A stretch of 64,000 bases of DNA from Fibrobacter sp. UWB5 (GCF_002210295.1 NZ_MWQH01000008.1:1-64000), one strand, 5' to 3'. Positions 52,765 through 61,515 are shown, counted from the stretch's first letter. Notes: generated by a model not told the origin, from the letters alone. Made by a program: numbers and translations.

Positions 52765-53940
52765 TTATTCTGCGCTGTCTGCGGATTCGGCAGGAGCTTC
52801 TTCAGCCGGAGTTTCTTCTGCAGAAGCCTCTTCTACTGCGGGGGCGGCCGGAGCTTCGACCGGTTCTTCTGCGGGAGCTTCGGAAACACTTGAGTCGCTA
52901 GATTCTTCGACAGGGGCTTGTTCTGCCGGGGCTTCGTCGGAATCCGTTTTCACGTTCCCGCCGCGGACATAACCCTTATCCTTGGCAATTTCGTCGGGAG
53001 TCTTGTCCTTGCCGAATTGCGACTTGAAGTAGAGCACGTTTGTCGTGAAGCTGGACTTGCCGGCGTAATCGTAGCCGATAACCGGGTGCAGCGAGCTGAT
53101 CTGCAGGGCGATTGCAATGCCGAAACGGAATCCGTTGTTACCCTTGACGGTAATGTCGGGGTAGATTTCGTTCTTTCTGAAAATGTCGTAAGGGTCTTGT
53201 TGGTATAGTTCGCCGTAAGACAGCATTTTGGCGCTCTGGTAACCAAGCGACATCATGACTTCGAAGAAGTTGACGGGCTTGTAACCGAAAACGAACGAGA
53301 AATTGTGAGTCGAAATATCGAGACCCAGCTTGCCTTCGAATGCGTCAGGACGGTAGCCGATGGTACTGGAGTTGTAACCGTAAACAATACTCACGTCAAA
53401 CGGTTGGGCTGCCTTGGGGAGCATGTACTGGAAAAAGTGACCGAAGCTGTACTGGAATCCGATACCGAACAGGCTGAATTCGCGGAGTTCGCTGATGGAA
53501 GGCAGGTACATCATGCGGAGTACGGCTCTGAAGTGGTAGAAGCTCGCGCCCATCTGCAGGTAAGGGTAGGTGAATACGCCGAGGCCGTTCAGGGTCTTGT
53601 TACCGTAAATGGTGTCGGAGGGTGCTTCCGGATTGCCGTGGTCGCCAAAGATGGTCGGCTTGCCGCCGTAGCTCTTGTCGTCATCGCCAATGGGGATGAT
53701 CGAAATAGGGAGGCCCGCTTCAAACGTGAAACTCTGCGGCACCGAGGCGCTTGAGTACCAGTTGCTGTTGAGGACATTGCCTAGGTTGTCGATGATGGGC
53801 TTGACGTAACCGGAACGATTGCCAAGTTGGCTATCGAACGCGGACATGGATTCGTATTCGGAGGCCCAGCCGCTTCCATCCATGGCGAAAGCGGAACTAG
53901 CCCCTAAAATTAATGTAGCGATTAAAGCAAGCTTTTTCAT
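52765..53940 (-). CDS. Outer-membrane beta-barrel protein with acidic Ala/Glu-rich tail (DUF6588-like)
   Basis: This 391-residue protein has a signal peptide (KKLALIATLILGASSAFA) and a body of alternating strands (FGIGFQYSFGHFF, FSFVFGYKPVNFFEV, GFRFGIAIALQI) characteristic of an outer-membrane barrel. It recalls DUF6588 barrels, a tentative call. The last 65 residues are low-complexity, Ala/Glu/Pro-rich and strongly acidic, with repeated EAPAEE units, and may extend to the surface or periplasm. A TAAATT element is 9 bases before the ATG, with no ribosome site. A second barrel-like gene follows on its upstream side. Confidence 0.7.
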   Translation of the reverse strand: MKKLALIATLILGASSAFAMDGSGWASEYESMSAFDSQLGNRSGYVKPIIDNLGNVLNSNWYSSASVPQSFTFEAGLPISIIPIGDDDKSYGGKPTIFGDHGNPEAPSDTIYGNKTLNGLGVFTYPYLQMGASFYHFRAVLRMMYLPSISELREFSLFGIGFQYSFGHFFQYMLPKAAQPFDVSIVYGYNSSTIGYRPDAFEGKLGLDISTHNFSFVFGYKPVNFFEVMMSLGYQSAKMLSYGELYQQDPYDIFRKNEIYPDITVKGNNGFRFGIAIALQISSLHPVIGYDYAGKSSFTTNVLYFKSQFGKDKTPDEIAKDKGYVRGGNVKTDSDEAPAEQAPVEESSDSSVSEAPAEEPVEAPAAPAVEEASAEETPAEEAPAESADSAE

Positions 53941-53988
53941 ACGCGGGCAAATTTAGAAAAAGAAAAGGCGCCGCTTGGGCGCCTCGGG

Positions 53989-54660
53989 TTAAAATTGGTA
54001 TTGTATCGAAACACTGGCAAAAACGAAGGTTTGCCACAAATACGGGTCTAGATCGTTATTGTCGATTCGGGAACAATGAACGTTTTTGAACCAGTTTTCG
54101 TAAATCTTGATGGCCGGAACCATGGCGAGATCTTCAGTAATATAATAGTGGATGTTCATGATGACCGCAAAAGCGGATCCCATAAATTCGGAGTCGTAGA
54201 CATCGCTTCCGAAGAAGGCGGAATTTTCGGATTTGACGCTGCTGTATGAGTAGCCTGCACCAAGACCGATCTGGAAAAATTCCGGGTAGAATAAGTTGTA
54301 CGTAACTTCAAGTCCGGCACGCCAAATGCGCACGTCCTGCTGGTAGGAATCTTCGGGGAATCCGGTGATGTCCTGTTCCGATTTCCAGTACTGGAATCCA
54401 AGGCCAAAGGTGAATGCGCCGAGGTTTACGCCGAGCATGAGGTCCGGTGCTGCGGCGAACAAGATGGAAGGCGGGTGAATGTCGCCCTTGACGCCGGCGG
54501 TGTCTTTGCCGGTAAGAACGCGGTCGTTGAAATCGCCCTTGGAAACTTGGGCGCCAAAGCCTGCGCTTACATAGTAAGTGCGCGGCCAATAGTAGTCTTC
54601 GGCAAAGGTAAAACCTGCCAAAAGACAAACGAGCAATGCGATGACTTTCAACTTTTTCAT
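53989..54660 (-). CDS. Outer-membrane beta-barrel protein
   Basis: This 223-residue protein has an N-terminal signal peptide (KKLKVIALLVCLLAGFTFA) and a barrel-like series of strands (YYVSAGFGAQVSKG, FTFGLGFQYWKS, FQIGLGAGYSYSSV) ending VSIQYQF, with the terminal Phe common in outer-membrane proteins. No further family was recognised. The ATG at 54660 follows GGAG closely; a TTG three codons earlier is unlikely. It lies between nadA and the DUF6588-like gene, all on the minus strand, and may share their transcript. Confidence 0.7.
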   Translation of the reverse strand: MKKLKVIALLVCLLAGFTFAEDYYWPRTYYVSAGFGAQVSKGDFNDRVLTGKDTAGVKGDIHPPSILFAAAPDLMLGVNLGAFTFGLGFQYWKSEQDITGFPEDSYQQDVRIWRAGLEVTYNLFYPEFFQIGLGAGYSYSSVKSENSAFFGSDVYDSEFMGSAFAVIMNIHYYITEDLAMVPAIKIYENWFKNVHCSRIDNNDLDPYLWQTFVFASVSIQYQF

Positions 54661-54692
54661 TTTCTCCAAACCTTTTTATGAGCCAATCGTTG

Positions 54693-55709
54693 CTACTTGG
54701 CGGCGTAATAGAACATCGCGTCGATGCACTTCTTGGCGGCAACGCGTACGCTTTCGTCAAGTTCCACGTGCTGGGCCTTTTCCGGATGACGCAAAGTCTC
54801 CAAAATGTTTTCGAGCGAATTGGACTTCATGTACTTGCACATGCTGCAGCTGCCAATGAAGGTCTTGTTCGGAAATTCGTACTGCATGCGAGCGTTCAGG
54901 CCGCATTCGGTGAGCAGCAGGAAAGGCGTACCTTCGGGCTGTTCCTTGATGTAGTTCACCATCTGGCCGGTGCTGCCTACGTAGTCGCTCAAAAGGGCGA
55001 CGCCCGGGTGGCATTCGGGGTGGCTCACCACCTTGAGACCCGGGTTCTGGCTGCGGAAGAAGTTGATGAGTTCGGAATCGTAGGTTTCGTGCACGTAGCA
55101 GCAGCCGCTGTGGAGCACGATTTCTTTCTTGATGCCGCGCTTCTGCATTTCGTCGATGAGGTTCTGGCCCATGAGACCATCGGGCACGAATACAATCTTG
55201 TCGTTTTCGAGGCTAGAAACAATCTTCATCACGTTGCTGCTGGTGACGCACACGTCGCAGTTTGCCTTCACGTCGGCGGTGGTGTTGATATAGCACACGA
55301 AGGTGTGGTCGGGATACTTTTCGCGGAGTGCCTTGACCTCGGCGCCGGTAATGGAGTCGGCGAGGCTACAACCCGTGAGCGGGCCCGGAATCAGAACGTC
55401 CTTGGTCGGGTTCAAAATCTTGGCGGTTTCGCCCATAAAGCGCACGGCAGAGAACACGATTGTCTTCGCGCTTACCTTGGTGGCGTCCTGGCTCAGCTTG
55501 AAGCTGTCGCCGTCGTAGTCGGCAACGCCCAGAATGATTTCGGGGGCCACATAGCTGTGGGCGAGGATCACGGCGTCGCGTTCTTTTTTCAGCTCGTTGA
55601 TTTCGTTGATGAGGGGAAGCATCTGTTCGCACTTTTCCATGGAATAGGTGCAAAGGACGGCGCCCGGCTGGATACTGCTGAGACGTTTGTAGAGTTCTTC
55701 TGCTGTCAT
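54693..55709 (-). CDS. nadA: Quinolinate synthase
   Basis: This 338-residue enzyme condenses iminoaspartate with dihydroxyacetone phosphate to give quinolinate, the second step of NAD synthesis. The 4Fe-4S ligands are visible: a Cys near NCDVCVTSSN, GCCYVHE, and CSMCKYMKSN near the C terminus. The ILAHSYVAPE strand and the TECGLNARMQYEFPNK motif are also standard. nadB is not nearby. The ATG at 55709 gives a normal length; a longer frame would run into the divergent riboswitch. TATATT sits 7 bases before the start with no ribosome site. Confidence 0.94.
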   Translation of the reverse strand: MTAEELYKRLSSIQPGAVLCTYSMEKCEQMLPLINEINELKKERDAVILAHSYVAPEIILGVADYDGDSFKLSQDATKVSAKTIVFSAVRFMGETAKILNPTKDVLIPGPLTGCSLADSITGAEVKALREKYPDHTFVCYINTTADVKANCDVCVTSSNVMKIVSSLENDKIVFVPDGLMGQNLIDEMQKRGIKKEIVLHSGCCYVHETYDSELINFFRSQNPGLKVVSHPECHPGVALLSDYVGSTGQMVNYIKEQPEGTPFLLLTECGLNARMQYEFPNKTFIGSCSMCKYMKSNSLENILETLRHPEKAQHVELDESVRVAAKKCIDAMFYYAAK

Positions 55710-55716
55710 GGGCGTA

Positions 55717-55722
55717 AATATA
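55717..55722 (-). promoter_or_regulatory. Putative -10 element for leaderless start of nadA
   Basis: A perfect TATATT on the minus strand ends 7 bases before the ATG at 55709. The short gap to the riboswitch must also hold the divergent btuB promoter. Confidence 0.45.
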
Positions 55723-55760
55723 GCAAATTGTAAAAATATTTCTATATTTGAAAACGAAAA

Positions 55761-55947
55761 GTTTCCTGTGCCCTGAAAAGCCCGTGCGGGAGCCCTACTG
55801 GGTGGCCTGCAAGGAGAGAATCCCGTGAAAACCGGGAGCGGTCGCGCCGCTGTAAGGGAGGACGAAACCGGCATAAACCAATGTCTATATAGATGTGAAG
55901 GAGCCGGGAGTAGAGTGAGCCCCGAGCCAGAAGAACTGTGGGAAACG
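55761..55947 (+). promoter_or_regulatory. Cobalamin (adenosylcobalamin-type) riboswitch
   Basis: The leader of the TonB-receptor gene carries the conserved cobalamin aptamer. A GTTTCC/GGAAAC closing helix is at 55761-55766 and 55940-55945. The core follows, with GAATCCCGTGAAAACCGGGA and GCGCCGCTGTAAGG, and the B12-box-like GAGCCAGAAGAAC is at 55924-55936. The ribosome site GAGGAA lies about 8 bases after the last helix, and the ATG at 55962. This suggests that bound B12 hides the ribosome site and lowers expression, the usual off-switch for B12 uptake genes. Confidence 0.9.
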
Positions 55948-55961
55948 CTTTTTGAGGAACG

Positions 55962-58055
55962 ATGCGAACGACGTCTTTCTTAAAGGCCGCACGAGCTGCG
56001 GTCCTTAGCTGCTCGCTTATTGGGGGTGGGCTATGTGGCGCCTTTGCGGAACCTTCGGGCAATTCCCTGGAGGATGTTTCGGTTATTTCGGCAAAATCAG
56101 TCGCGGTCGATGAAAATTCTCCAACGCAAGATTTGGGCTTGAGCGAGGTTTCTGCTCCCTCGGTGAGTGGAGTTGCCGTTTCTAGCACTGATTATATGGA
56201 AATCCGCCCCTCCGCTTGGGAAGGCCGTGGCTTGTCCGCAACAGAAATCTTGTCTTCGCTTTCGGGAATCCAGGGGTATACGCAAGGGGGCATGGGCAGT
56301 TTTCAGACGGTGAGCATTCGTGGCATTGCGGCAAGGAACATTTTGATTTGCATTGATGGCATGCCGCTCAACGATGCCGGTGGCGGTGCTGCCGACCTGG
56401 GCGCCATTGATCTCAACAATATTGAAAAAATTGAAGTCTACAAAGACCGGACTCCCGCTAAGTATGGCGGTTCAGGAGTCGGTGGTGTCATCAACTTTGT
56501 GACTAAAAGTGCGATTAAGGCGTCTCGCGTGCCGAGCGGTCGTGTGTTTGCCAGTTTTGGCACGCACAATACATTCGAAGGTTCGGCTCAGGTGAGTGCA
56601 AGTGTGACCGATAGCGTGCAGTTCTCGGCAACGGCTTCGATGCGCCATAGCGATAACGATTACGAATTTGACAATCGTAACGGCACGCTCTACAACGACG
56701 AAGATGACTTTAAGGACAGAAGAAGAAATGCGGAATTCACGGAGTATTCCGGAAACATCCAGTACCGCATGCTTCATGGCGGAGGATTCTTCTCGACCTT
56801 GTCCGGAAACATCATGCACACCGAAGCCGGCAATCCCGGTACCGAAGACTTGCAGACTTATGTGGCAAAGTTCACGGGCGACATGGGGCAGCTCTCGTAC
56901 CGTCTGGAATTCCCCGAATACTTCGATTGCCTGCTTGTGGAATCTGGAATTACCGGAAGGTTCGAAAAAAATTCTTCGGAATCGTATTATCCGTTGGATA
57001 AAATCGGCTACTTGTCGAAAGACTACAAGTTTCTAGGCCTGGCGGGGTATAGGGCGATGCCCGAAGTTTCCGCGACCTTGTATTTCGGAGATTTTGAGGC
57101 GTTCCTCAGATTGGCGGGAAGTGCCGAACGCTGGGAAGCGCGCGGCCCTGTGCAGGACTTTAGTCTGAATCGTTATACGGGTTCTGTGGCGGGCAATGCG
57201 GAATATGCCTTTACGCGGTGGTTCTCGGTTTTGGCCGAGGGCAACGTGTTGAAATCGATTGATGATATCGATGGCGGTAAATTCCAGATGACTACGGGAA
57301 CTGCGCTGATAAGCGAGGCAACTGAGCGTGATTTGAGCTGGGCTGGAATGGTCCAGGCGAAATTAGGCAAAAAGGATTCGTGGATTGGCGGAAGCGCATC
57401 TATCGGTCGCTTTTATAGGCAACCGCAGTTGATGGAACTTTACGGCATGTATCCGGGAACGCTTTCGAACCCGACCTTGAAAGACGAATCTGCTTTGAAG
57501 TTTGCGGCAGGAATCTACTTGTCTACGCCGAAAAAGCGCTCTGTATTCCGCACGACCTACTTTGAAACCCATGCCGAAAACGGAATCTATTGGGTGACGA
57601 GTACCAACTTGATGAAGGCCTTTAATATAGACAAGTCTGTCATTCGCGGAGTAGAATTGGAACTGGATAGCCGTCCGGTTGATTTTTTCCAGACCGTATT
57701 GCGTGCCACCATCCAGGACCCGCGTGATGATAGCAGAAATAAATCCTACAATGGAAATCTTTTGCCCGGAGAGCCGGTACACAGTTACTATGCCGAAGGG
57801 ACGGTGTTCTTGCCGTTGCATTTGAGTAGCACATTTTCGATGGATAGCAGGTCTAGAATTTACAGCGATCGCCTGAACTTTACGAGACAGCCTCCGGTAA
57901 CGCATTACAATGCATCGCTTGCATGGCAACCGTGGGAAAAAACTCGTCTTGTTTTTGCGGTCAATAACATATCGGATGAAACTTATCGAAACATTTATAC
58001 GCCCTATCCGACACCAGGGCGTGAATACAAGTTCACAATCATACAGGGGTTCTAG
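55962..58055 (+). CDS. btuB: TonB-dependent outer-membrane receptor, probable cobalamin transporter (BtuB-like)
   Basis: This 697-residue protein has a signal peptide (about 1-29) and a TonB-box-like segment (LEDVSVISA near 36). A plug domain (about 85-195) has IRGIAARNILICIDGMPLND, and a 22-strand barrel ends in Phe. The plug motif IDLNNIEKIEVYKDRTPAKYG is typical of BtuB-like receptors. Placement under a cobalamin riboswitch makes B12 or a corrinoid the likely cargo. The next gene, a propeller-like lipoprotein, is probably its surface partner. E. coli BtuB is 614 residues; this one is longer. No btuCDF is in the window, so inner-membrane uptake lies elsewhere. Confidence 0.88.
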   Translation: MRTTSFLKAARAAVLSCSLIGGGLCGAFAEPSGNSLEDVSVISAKSVAVDENSPTQDLGLSEVSAPSVSGVAVSSTDYMEIRPSAWEGRGLSATEILSSLSGIQGYTQGGMGSFQTVSIRGIAARNILICIDGMPLNDAGGGAADLGAIDLNNIEKIEVYKDRTPAKYGGSGVGGVINFVTKSAIKASRVPSGRVFASFGTHNTFEGSAQVSASVTDSVQFSATASMRHSDNDYEFDNRNGTLYNDEDDFKDRRRNAEFTEYSGNIQYRMLHGGGFFSTLSGNIMHTEAGNPGTEDLQTYVAKFTGDMGQLSYRLEFPEYFDCLLVESGITGRFEKNSSESYYPLDKIGYLSKDYKFLGLAGYRAMPEVSATLYFGDFEAFLRLAGSAERWEARGPVQDFSLNRYTGSVAGNAEYAFTRWFSVLAEGNVLKSIDDIDGGKFQMTTGTALISEATERDLSWAGMVQAKLGKKDSWIGGSASIGRFYRQPQLMELYGMYPGTLSNPTLKDESALKFAAGIYLSTPKKRSVFRTTYFETHAENGIYWVTSTNLMKAFNIDKSVIRGVELELDSRPVDFFQTVLRATIQDPRDDSRNKSYNGNLLPGEPVHSYYAEGTVFLPLHLSSTFSMDSRSRIYSDRLNFTRQPPVTHYNASLAWQPWEKTRLVFAVNNISDETYRNIYTPYPTPGREYKFTIIQGF

Positions 58056-58095
58056 CCCCCGCGCTAAAATAGCGTAAAGCCAGAAAGGAGCAATA

Positions 58096-59586
58096 ATGAA
58101 TAAAAAGATACTCACAACACTAGCGGCGTTATCGTTCGCGTTCTACCTGGGCGCTTGCGGTGACGACAATAGTTCCTCGGCAAGCATTGAATGCTTGGAC
58201 AACGAAAACTGCTTGGATGAAGATCTGAGCAGCAGTTCCGAAGACGATGGCAGCTCTAGCTCTGCCAAGTCCGGCAAGGACAAGTCTTCTAGTTCTGTCA
58301 AGAAAGATGGCAAGTCCAGTAGCTCCGAAAAGGCTACCTCTAGCTCCAGTGAAAAGAAGGACGAAAAGTCCAGTTCCAGCGCTAAGGATGAAAAGTCCAG
58401 CTCTAGCGAAAAGAAAGACGAAAAGTCCAGTTCTAGCGAAAAGGTTGAATCCAGCAGCTCCGAAGCTCCGGTATCTAGTTCCTCTGCAGAACCCGAGTCC
58501 AGCAGCTCTGTCGAACTGAAGGTGACATACCTTTCTGAAACCCCGAATGCCGCTGACCTCGAAGTTTCTGGCGACACGCTGTTCGCTGTGTTCCAGCGCT
58601 ATGTTCCGGTTGAAGGCGGCGCCGATTTCAAGGACCCGGGCCTTCTCGCCATGTTCAAGTTGAGCGATGGTACCCTTCTCGATACGGTTCAGCTTCTGAC
58701 GAAGAACCCGATGTCTGTGAAGGTTGTGAAGGGCAACGTGTATGTGGGAACTCAGGGCGAATACAATTCCTCTTGGGGAATCGATGCCGATGAAAACCGC
58801 GGTATTGAAAAGATCGACCTGAAGAAGAAAAAGTCTGAACTTTGGGTAAGCGGTGAAAAACTCGGCGGTGGCGTAAACTCCATGGAAGTGAATGCTGCAG
58901 ACGGCAAGGCCTATGTCGCTGTTTACAAGGCTTATGGCACCGTCCCTGTTGTAGAAGTTGATTTGGCTAGCAAGACTGTGAAGAGCGTTGGCGACGTGAT
59001 GGATGGTTCTGGCGGATTGTTCTATGATGCCGATGCAAAGCTTCTTTATATCGGTGACCGTGGCTTTATGGATTGGAACCCTCCATACGATATGGGAAAT
59101 ATGTTCGTCCATGTTTATGATGGTAAGACCCTTAAGGCTGCAACAGACGAAGATGGTTTCTTGCAGTCCTACAGCATTACCAAGGCTGGTGGCGAAATAT
59201 TTGTCTACGTTTCTGACTATTCGAGTGGCGCTCTCTACTGGATTGAAGACGATGACTTTAGCTCTGAACGCGTCCAGTTCTCTTCTGACGCCGTCATTAG
59301 AAATGTGGGCGGCAAGCTGATTGTGCTTGATCGTGGCGGAGCTGCCGAAAAGGGTAACATTGCAGAGGTGGATCCTGCTGCAAAGTCTGTTTCTTGGCAG
59401 AAGGCATTTGAAACCAAGGTCAACCCCTATGACATAGTTGCAATCAATGGTAGCAATGCTTGGGTGGCCCTCTATGATGTTGCTGAAATCCGCAAGATTT
59501 CCCTTGCAGACGGTTCGACGATTTCTTCCATCGACACGAAGGAATTCAGCGCCAAGAAGGTCGAAGAAGTTACTGACGCCGAATAA
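58096..59586 (+). CDS. Surface lipoprotein with Ser-rich linker and beta-propeller-like body (BtuG-like candidate)
   Basis: This 496-residue protein has a lipoprotein signal (LGAC, Cys21), then about 115 residues of Ser/Lys/Glu tandem repeats, and a body (about 145-490) built of repeated strand motifs resembling a seven-bladed propeller. Examples are SVKVVKGNVYVGTQG, SMEVNAADGKAYVAVYK and PYDIVAINGSNAWVALYD. It lies 40 bases after the BtuB-like gene under the same riboswitch. In Bacteroides, the propeller lipoprotein BtuG binds B12 tightly and sits on BtuB. This gene fits that position and fold by context and pattern, but homology to BtuG is unconfirmed. A strong AAGGAG site precedes the ATG. 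Confidence 0.7.
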   Translation: MNKKILTTLAALSFAFYLGACGDDNSSSASIECLDNENCLDEDLSSSSEDDGSSSSAKSGKDKSSSSVKKDGKSSSSEKATSSSSEKKDEKSSSSAKDEKSSSSEKKDEKSSSSEKVESSSSEAPVSSSSAEPESSSSVELKVTYLSETPNAADLEVSGDTLFAVFQRYVPVEGGADFKDPGLLAMFKLSDGTLLDTVQLLTKNPMSVKVVKGNVYVGTQGEYNSSWGIDADENRGIEKIDLKKKKSELWVSGEKLGGGVNSMEVNAADGKAYVAVYKAYGTVPVVEVDLASKTVKSVGDVMDGSGGLFYDADAKLLYIGDRGFMDWNPPYDMGNMFVHVYDGKTLKAATDEDGFLQSYSITKAGGEIFVYVSDYSSGALYWIEDDDFSSERVQFSSDAVIRNVGGKLIVLDRGGAAEKGNIAEVDPAAKSVSWQKAFETKVNPYDIVAINGSNAWVALYDVAEIRKISLADGSTISSIDTKEFSAKKVEEVTDAE

Positions 59587-59594
59587 TTGACAGA

Positions 59595-60578
59595 CTAAGG
59601 TTCTGTAACCAAGTCCATAGCCCTGCGGATCATTTCCGCGGGGTTGTTTGTTTTGGGGGCATTTTCGCCGAGGTACTGGCGGAACTTGCGTGCGCCGGGC
59701 TTGCCGTTAAAGAGCCCGTAAATGTGGCGCACTAGAATGGTGGCGGGCGTTCCGCGGGCCGATTCCATCTCTACGTAGGGGAGGTAGGCTTCCAGGAGTT
59801 CCTTGCGTAACGAGAATCGCGGCGGTTTGCTTTCACCGAAAATTCTTTCGTCGGCATCGCGTAGGAACCACGGATTTTCGTAGGCTTCGCGACCGACCAT
59901 CACGCCGTCCAAATCTTGGAGCAGTTCAAGCGTTTGGTCGAGCGTCTTGATGCCGCCATTAATCGAAATGTTCAGCTGCGGCATTTCTGCCTTGAGTCGG
60001 TGTACCGTGTCGTAGTTTAGCGGAGGAACTTCGCGGTTTTCTTTAGGGCTCAGGCCCTTGAGCCATGCCTTACGGGCGTGAACAATGAACACGCGGCAGC
60101 CGGCATCGGCAATAGTGCCGATAAAATCGCGGAAAAATTCCCAAGAATCGAATTCGTCGACGCCGATACGGCACTTGATAGACACGGGGATGCTCACGGC
60201 GTCCTGCATCGCCTTAAAACAGTCGGCGACTAGGTTCTTGTCTTTCATGAGGCACGCGCCGAAGTTTCCGTTCTGCACGCGGTCCGAAGGGCAGCCGCAA
60301 TTCAGGTTGACTTCCTGAAAACCGGATTCCTCGACCATCTTGCTGCATTTGGCCAAATCGGCGGGATTAGAGCCGCCGAGCTGCAACACCGCGGGGTATT
60401 CGAATTCCTGATGGCGCAGGAACTGGTCCGGGTCAGTGTGCAGCAGCGCGTTGGTCGTGACCATTTCGCTGTACAACAAGATGTGCTTGGACAATAACCG
60501 CAAGAAATACCGTTCGTGACGGTCGGTGCAGTCGAGCATCGGGGCGATAGATAATCTGCGGTTGAAGTCAAGATTCAT
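59595..60578 (-). CDS. dusA: tRNA-dihydrouridine synthase A
   Basis: This 327-residue FMN enzyme makes dihydrouridine in tRNA. The N-terminal SIAPMLDCTDRHERYFLRL is the DusA signature, with the catalytic loop VNLNCGCPSDRVQNGNFGA near residue 92 including the catalytic Cys. ISINGGIK and DGVMVGREAYENPWF complete the FMN phosphate site. The ATG at 60578 overlaps the stop of the CnoX-like gene by one base, so the two are coupled; a longer frame from 60692 would run far into that gene. A DusB-like gene occurs near 7.5 kb. Confidence 0.92.
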   Translation of the reverse strand: MNLDFNRRLSIAPMLDCTDRHERYFLRLLSKHILLYSEMVTTNALLHTDPDQFLRHQEFEYPAVLQLGGSNPADLAKCSKMVEESGFQEVNLNCGCPSDRVQNGNFGACLMKDKNLVADCFKAMQDAVSIPVSIKCRIGVDEFDSWEFFRDFIGTIADAGCRVFIVHARKAWLKGLSPKENREVPPLNYDTVHRLKAEMPQLNISINGGIKTLDQTLELLQDLDGVMVGREAYENPWFLRDADERIFGESKPPRFSLRKELLEAYLPYVEMESARGTPATILVRHIYGLFNGKPGARKFRQYLGENAPKTNNPAEMIRRAMDLVTEP

Positions 60579-61402
60579 TAGATAAACATCATCGTGTTGA
60601 GTTTGGCGCGGTACTTCCAGGTGAGTTCGTGTTTCGGGCCGAGAACTCCGAACAAAGTAAGCATGGCCTTCTTGGCGGCGCCGTCGTTCCATTCCGGAGC
60701 TTCCACGTACAGGTTCAGGAATGCCTGCAATGCACTTTCAAAATCTTCGCTACAAGCGAGCTTGCATGCTTCGTGGTAAACAATCGCTTCTTTGCCCTGC
60801 ACGTCTTTCTTGGCGGCTTCGGCGTGGAAGTCCAGAAGTTCCAACAGCGATTTCGCTTCGCGGTACTGGTCGTCGGCTTCGGTGAACTTGGCAAGTACAG
60901 ATTTTGCCTTTTCGGTGTCGCCCATGCCGAGGCTTGCCTTTGCCCACAAAAGCTGCAACTTCTTGTCGTCGGGGGTCTTTGCAAGCGCTTCGTCGAGCAT
61001 CGGGAGCGCCTGGTCAAAATTCTTTTGGGCGATGGCGTCTTCGAGGGCCATCTGGAAGCGGGCTTCGTCGCTCACGAAGAATTTTTCGAGACGCTTCTTG
61101 AGGTCTGCTTCGGGCAACACGCCCTGGATTACGTCTGCAATCTGACCCTTCTCGACAATGTGAACTTCGGGCACCGAGCGCACGCGGAACGCCTGGATCA
61201 GCTGCATGTTTTCGCGTTCGTCGCAACTCACGACGCCGAGCGTAAAGTCCATGCTGGTAGAAAGCTGCCCCAGCAACTGGGAATACGGTGCGCAGTCGGG
61301 GTATTCTGCAGAAGAGAAAAGCACTGCTACGGCGCGGGTTTCAGAGGCCTGAGCGACCTCGGTTTCAAAATTTTCAGCGGTAATCTGTACAACTTTAGCC
61401 AT
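60578..61402 (-). CDS. cnoX: Thioredoxin-TPR co-chaperone (CnoX/YbbN-like)
   Basis: This 274-residue protein joins a thioredoxin-fold domain (about 1-110) to TPR-like helices (about 115-270), as in CnoX/YbbN. CnoX protects proteins from oxidative damage and hands them to chaperones. The usual CxxC is replaced by YPDCAPY with a single Cys, as in E. coli CnoX, so classic redox activity is unlikely. The cis-Pro segment RSVPEVHIV is retained. It overlaps dusA by one base. TATATT lies 6 bases before the ATG with no ribosome site, and the -10 overlaps the first unit of a heptamer repeat array. Confidence 0.8.
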   Translation of the reverse strand: MAKVVQITAENFETEVAQASETRAVAVLFSSAEYPDCAPYSQLLGQLSTSMDFTLGVVSCDERENMQLIQAFRVRSVPEVHIVEKGQIADVIQGVLPEADLKKRLEKFFVSDEARFQMALEDAIAQKNFDQALPMLDEALAKTPDDKKLQLLWAKASLGMGDTEKAKSVLAKFTEADDQYREAKSLLELLDFHAEAAKKDVQGKEAIVYHEACKLACSEDFESALQAFLNLYVEAPEWNDGAAKKAMLTLFGVLGPKHELTWKYRAKLNTMMFI

Positions 61403-61408
61403 ACGCTA

Positions 61409-61414
61409 AATATA
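61409..61414 (-). promoter_or_regulatory. Putative -10 element for leaderless start of the CnoX-like gene
   Basis: TATATT on the minus strand ends 6 bases before the ATG at 61402 and overlaps the edge of the heptamer array. Confidence 0.45.
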
Positions 61415-61447
61415 GAACTTAGAACTTAGAGCTTAGAACTTAGAACC
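61413..61447. repeat. Heptamer tandem repeat, TAGAACT x5
   Basis: Five consecutive 7-base units, three perfect TAGAACT plus TAGAGCT and TAGAACC, lie just upstream of the CnoX-like promoter. The facing array at 61469-61496 is the reverse orientation. Confidence 0.8.
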
Positions 61448-61468
61448 AAGATAATGAGCTTTTTTCTA

Positions 61469-61496
61469 AGTTCTACCAACTAAGTTCTATCAACTA
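61469..61496. repeat. Heptamer tandem repeat, inverted partner array (4 units)
   Basis: AGTTCTA CCAACTA AGTTCTA TCAACTA keeps a 7-base period and inverts the array at 61413-61447. The two could form a large stem between divergent promoters. Confidence 0.7.
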
Positions 61497-61502
61497 AAAT
61501 AC

Positions 61503-61508
61503 TATATT
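61503..61508 (+). promoter_or_regulatory. Putative -10 element for leaderless start at 61516
   Basis: TATATT lies 7 bases before the ATG of the zinc-ribbon gene, and no ribosome site is present. Confidence 0.45.
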
Positions 61509-61515
61509 CCTCAAC

